Origin: Ascaphus truei
Lineage: Eukaryota > Chordata > Amphibia > Anura > Ascaphidae
Length of the DNA: 64,000 nucleotides
Direction: 5' to 3'
Assembly: GCA_036426205.1 (NCBI GenBank)
Contig: CM071568.1
Location: 52,054,040-52,118,039, forward strand
Every line of letters begins with the position of its first letter. Position 1 is the stretch's first letter. The position numbers and the translations under genes are program-made. Below are positions 60,324 through 64,000 of this stretch, piece by piece. Below the pieces are notes generated by a model. That model was not told the DNA's origin, did not search any database, and saw only the letters and a program-made list of their open reading frames with translations.

Positions 60324-60879
60324 GTAAGTCTGAAAGCTCTGCTCATTTTGAAGATATTTTCGCTGCTTTGTAATTTATGATCTCTTGATCTCTCCCATTC
60401 TGTGTAATCTGGATAGATATTTAATATGGATGGTGTGCTCTGAAAAGCTAGGCTAATTGCAGATGATGTCAAACTACAAAAACCTATTATAAGCTTACAC
60501 GGGAAATTACAATTTTAGAAAATGCATTTTATATATATATATATATATATTGTGCTGTATTTTGACCAGCATATATTGAATTTACGTAAATTATTTAATG
60601 CTATGGCTGATTGTAGTTTGTCTCACCAAATTATAATCCTTTTTTTTGTTTTTTTAATATACTATATTCCACCCTCTAAACCTTTTTTTTGTTGTGATTT
60701 TTTTTTTTTTTTTTTACCTCTGGATGAAAGGAAATACTACAATATCTGCAGAACTAGTTACACTACACACTGGGTCTGGAAATGATTTTACTTCATGTCA
60801 AATATGCAGAAGAAAATATTAATCTTGGACCAGGATCGAGTCTCTAATATAAGACCTAGTGCCAGTGAAAACACATCTG

Positions 60880-61328
60880 GATTGCTTGAGAGGTCCATGG
60901 AAGGAGAATTGACTCGGTTTTCTGGGTTTTGATGTGTGAGGAATGGACAGGCCATGTAACCCTTTCACTGTCAGATAAATGCTTCGAATCAAGCAGAAAG
61001 AAGTGGAGGAGACAGAGAGAGGCAGGCAGGGGAGACAGATCCTGCTATTGGCTGATATTAGTGGGTTTTGTGGTAGGACAGACTGCTTTTTGGTCACAGA
61101 CCCTGTGCACATCGCAGATGGTGTTTTGAAACAGGATCTGGCTGCCAGCTTGCTGTGGCCACATTTGTGTGAAGGTATTGCCAGTTGTTTCAAGAATGTT
61201 TTTCTTAGGGATGATCTGTGGTCACAGTGTGGAGCTGGCATGTTTCGTGATTGTTAAGGCTGCAGTTGTGACAAGAGAGAGGGGACTTTTGCTTGATTGA
61301 AGCCTGCAAGGATTTTGAGTGCTACAAG
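60880..61328 (+). other. Candidate non-coding exon ending at a splice donor
   Basis: Another unique block of mixed composition, with TGAGGAATGG and GGAGACAGAG words, ends CTACAAG followed by GTGAGC at 61329-61334. With the neighbouring candidate it could be an alternative 5' exon. There is no start codon with a credible long frame. Speculative. Confidence 0.18.
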
Positions 61329-62095
61329 GTGAGCTCATGCATTTGTGTACCTAATGACTACATCGGGTCAAAGGTCAATTAAATAGTGTAGCCCTTTGAT
61401 TTGCTTAACCTTTTATAATAAGGTACAAGCAGGGTTTTTTCAATTTCTTTTTTTTTTAAATTCTGCAATTTATTCCACTGTTTTGTTGCATTTGCATCTT
61501 ATTTAAAAATTGTCAGAACTGTCAATAGTATATAAATCAGCAAAGCTTAAGAAGCCCACACCTTCAACCGTATTAAACATATTCATAATTGAACTTTGCA
61601 TTCATACTTATGACATTTGTGCATGTGTACCTCTATTATTATGTTTTTGAGCAGAAAGAACGTGTATTAGATGTCATTGCTATATCTAAAGGTAGCATCT
61701 AGTTTACTGTCTTTTTTTTTTGGACCACTTGCAACACTGCCTTAATAAATAAGGACTAAACTAACAACAGTAATAAAAATAATTCTCATTTAATCTGTCA
61801 ACAGTATTTATGCCATGTTCCTAGTTAAACAAGCTGTACTACTGTAGCCTTTCTCTATAAGTAGCAGCAAAGCACTAGTGTTTTCAAATGTTTGCTGTGA
61901 GTGCCAGGAAGGCTTGCACTTGGATACAGAGAATGCATTAACAGCTGTGACTAGGAGCATGTGCCAGAATGGAGATACTTGAGCAGATCTGACACTTGGC
62001 TATTTTTGACACCCATCTGTACTTTTTTTACTCTACTGTAGGACGAACTGTCTCTCAATCTGTTCACAGCATATCTCAACCATTTCATACACAAA
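61329..62095. other. Non-coding sequence
   Basis: Nothing recognised. Confidence 0.4.
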
Positions 62096-62145
62096 AATAT
62101 ATATATATATATATATAGATATATATATATATGATATATATATAT

Positions 62146-62176
<31 letters not shown>

Positions 62177-62177
62177 T
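62096..62177. repeat. (AT)n microsatellite
   Basis: Long AT run with GAT and TAATAT breaks. Confidence 0.95.
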
Positions 62178-62486
62178 AACAAAAAATTTTTTTTGTAAAA
62201 TGGTCAGTGTGTTACCCATATGTGCCATACTTTATCCTTTTTTTTTAAAATTTTTTAATTAAAACAATATGTGCAGAATACGGAAATGATCGTGGCTTTA
62301 ATATAGTTTGATGCAGTGTGTGTTTTTCTTGTCTAGGATGAAATGGAGTGGTATATATGTATGCATATATAACCTTAAATAAAATTAAATGGTTAAGTCA
62401 ATCATACTTTACAGGCCGAGCTCTGGGAAATATGCAACGTGCAAATACTGCCACATGCAAGTATACAAATATGCAACATGCAAATA

Positions 62487-62508
62487 TACACACACACACA
62501 CACGCGCG

Positions 62509-62541
<33 letters not shown>
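62487..62541 (+). repeat. (CA)n microsatellite with CG interruptions
   Basis: CA run broken by CGCGCGCACG. Confidence 0.95.
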
Positions 62542-62547
<6 letters not shown>

Positions 62548-64000
62548 TGTTTTTGTTAATATGTAATAGGTATATATATATATAGGTATATACCTATATA
62601 TTGTTTTTGTTAATATGTAATTTCTCTTCCGTTTTTTTGGCAATGCAGAGTAATTGAATGCATGCCCTACCCTGCCAGTATGTTCAAATGTGATAGGAAC
62701 AGAATTTATGTTGTAAACTTCAATAAGTGTAATAATTAGTGATGCTAAAACATATGTTATATGTTAGCATGATCAATTTACCACACATTCATCAAAGTTA
62801 TATAATGGACTTGAGCATCCAAGAGGAATCGTTTTCACATACCAAAGTCTTGCAAAGTATTATGAACTCGTCTCTCTCTGTTTACTTGTTATGTGAGGGG
62901 GCGAGGGCTCTATCATTAAAGGCATTGCAAGCCCCTCTGTTACTGAATGGGTCACTGCATTATTCCCCTTCTTCAGTCTCTGTGATTGTTCAGTAAGATC
63001 GTTTTGGGGATTGTATTTAGAAAATGAAATTCTTGCTTAAACAAGGAGCTTCTCAATACAATTCGGATGTATCGGTTACTATTCAAGGAGGCTGAAAATA
63101 AGTAACAAATAAAGCAATCAGACCAAAGCTTATATGGTAATAGTCCAAAATAGTGTAACAAGTGTTGCTGCTGTCAGTGCCAAAAGATTAATGTGTGCTC
63201 ACATCTAGCTAACTGCACTATCTAGTATCAAACAGTGCAGAGTAAAAATAAATACAAATAAGATACAGAGCAATACATATATTTAAAATAGCAACACTGC
63301 TTTCATTTATTGAATCCTCCTCCAGCATTAAATGAATTTACATGCTCAAGCACTACATTAAAACCATGGAAGGTCTTGAAAAACAAGACTACTTAATGTT
63401 ATTTTAGATTATCTAGATGTGTTTTGAGAAATGTAAATGACAGACATTGAATTCATCGTATGCATTAATTAAACACACATCATTATAAATGTGTGGCGCA
63501 GTTCAATTTAATAAACACAGAAAATATGCAACAAACCTCTCCCCCCCAAAATATACAACAACAAAACAGACATGACAAAGACAACCCCTTTTGTGGCCAT
63601 GCAGAACACAAACAGGGTATTGATTCCTGAAAGTCTGGGAAGTAGCCCTGTCTCCTTCCTGTTATGGCCTAGGTTACTGGGGGAGTGTACTTACAAATCT
63701 GAACTTCATTTTTGATCAAGTAGACCACATTGGGATTCATGATGTTTTCCTTCCCAAATTATATACAATTAAAAATAAAGACACATAGATGATATTGTAT
63801 GTCATTTACTGGTGAGCGGCGTGTAATGGATGGCATTGAAATACACTGCACATCCTTCAGCAATATAATGATTACATTGTGACTTCAGTGTTGTTACTTT
63901 GTAAACAAAATATGACTTTTGAGTGTCGGTTCTATTACCAGTGTCTGGTTTAAATATATTTTTGGTTACTCAATCACACAAGGAAGCAAAAAGTTATATA
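62542..64000. other. Non-coding AT-rich sequence
   Basis: No gene recognised to the right edge. A GTATATATATATAGGTATATAC inverted word lies near 62570-62592. Confidence 0.4.

Overview
The window looks like a stretch of vertebrate nuclear DNA, most likely from a frog. It is AT-rich and intergenic or intronic, full of microsatellites, and packed with short inverted-repeat (MITE-like) elements. It carries several copies of a SINE-like family whose ATTGTAAGCTCTTTGGG and GGCGCTATATAAATAAA motifs I associate with amphibian genomes. It also holds a sushi-type Ty3/gypsy chromovirus, a group found in fish and amphibians. The assignment to frogs is inference; no host gene was recognised that would settle it. 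There is no bacterial-style coding, no CRISPR array, no rRNA and no convincing tRNA.

Layout. Positions 1-9041 are a nest of mobile elements. A 6.2-kb chromovirus (303-6526, minus strand) sits between 5-bp GTGGC target duplications. It interrupts an older reading frame that continues on both sides (1-302 and 6532-8462) and that I cannot name. That older frame carries a second, 208-bp insertion flanked by perfect 17-bp direct repeats, and its 3' end is duplicated in inverted orientation (8272-9041). The chromovirus keeps LTRs, gag, a GGGAAAC slippery site, protease, RT, RNase H, integrase, chromodomain and polypurine tract. It is dead: at least three nonsense codons, several frameshifts and two substituted RT active-site residues. 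Its primer site matches no tRNA; it is complementary to the predicted 5' end of its own transcript, as in the self-priming Tf1/sushi group.

From 9 to 24 kb the DNA is AT-rich with hAT-like MITEs, microsatellites, a fold-back at 23.6-23.9 kb, and a CpG-dense patch (15.9-16.65 kb) followed by a GA-rich block, which could be a promoter.

From 24.48 to 38.48 kb the composition changes sharply. About 10 kb is C- and T-rich on the plus strand, very poor in A, made of short degenerate CTGG/CCTC words, and free of recognisable transposons. At about 34.7 kb it flips to an A-rich, purine-rich strand. This is the least explained part of the window. It could be a very degenerate satellite, a real strand-asymmetric domain, or a sequencing or assembly artefact.

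From 38.5 to 64 kb the ordinary pattern returns: nested inverted-repeat elements (39.6-41.0 kb), a MITE cluster (43.5-48.2 kb) with a possible solo LTR, a G-rich 26-bp minisatellite next to a CpG-bearing block (52.6-53.5 kb), and unique-looking sequence at 58-63 kb where two splice-donor-like sites suggest, weakly, 5' exons of an unidentified host gene.
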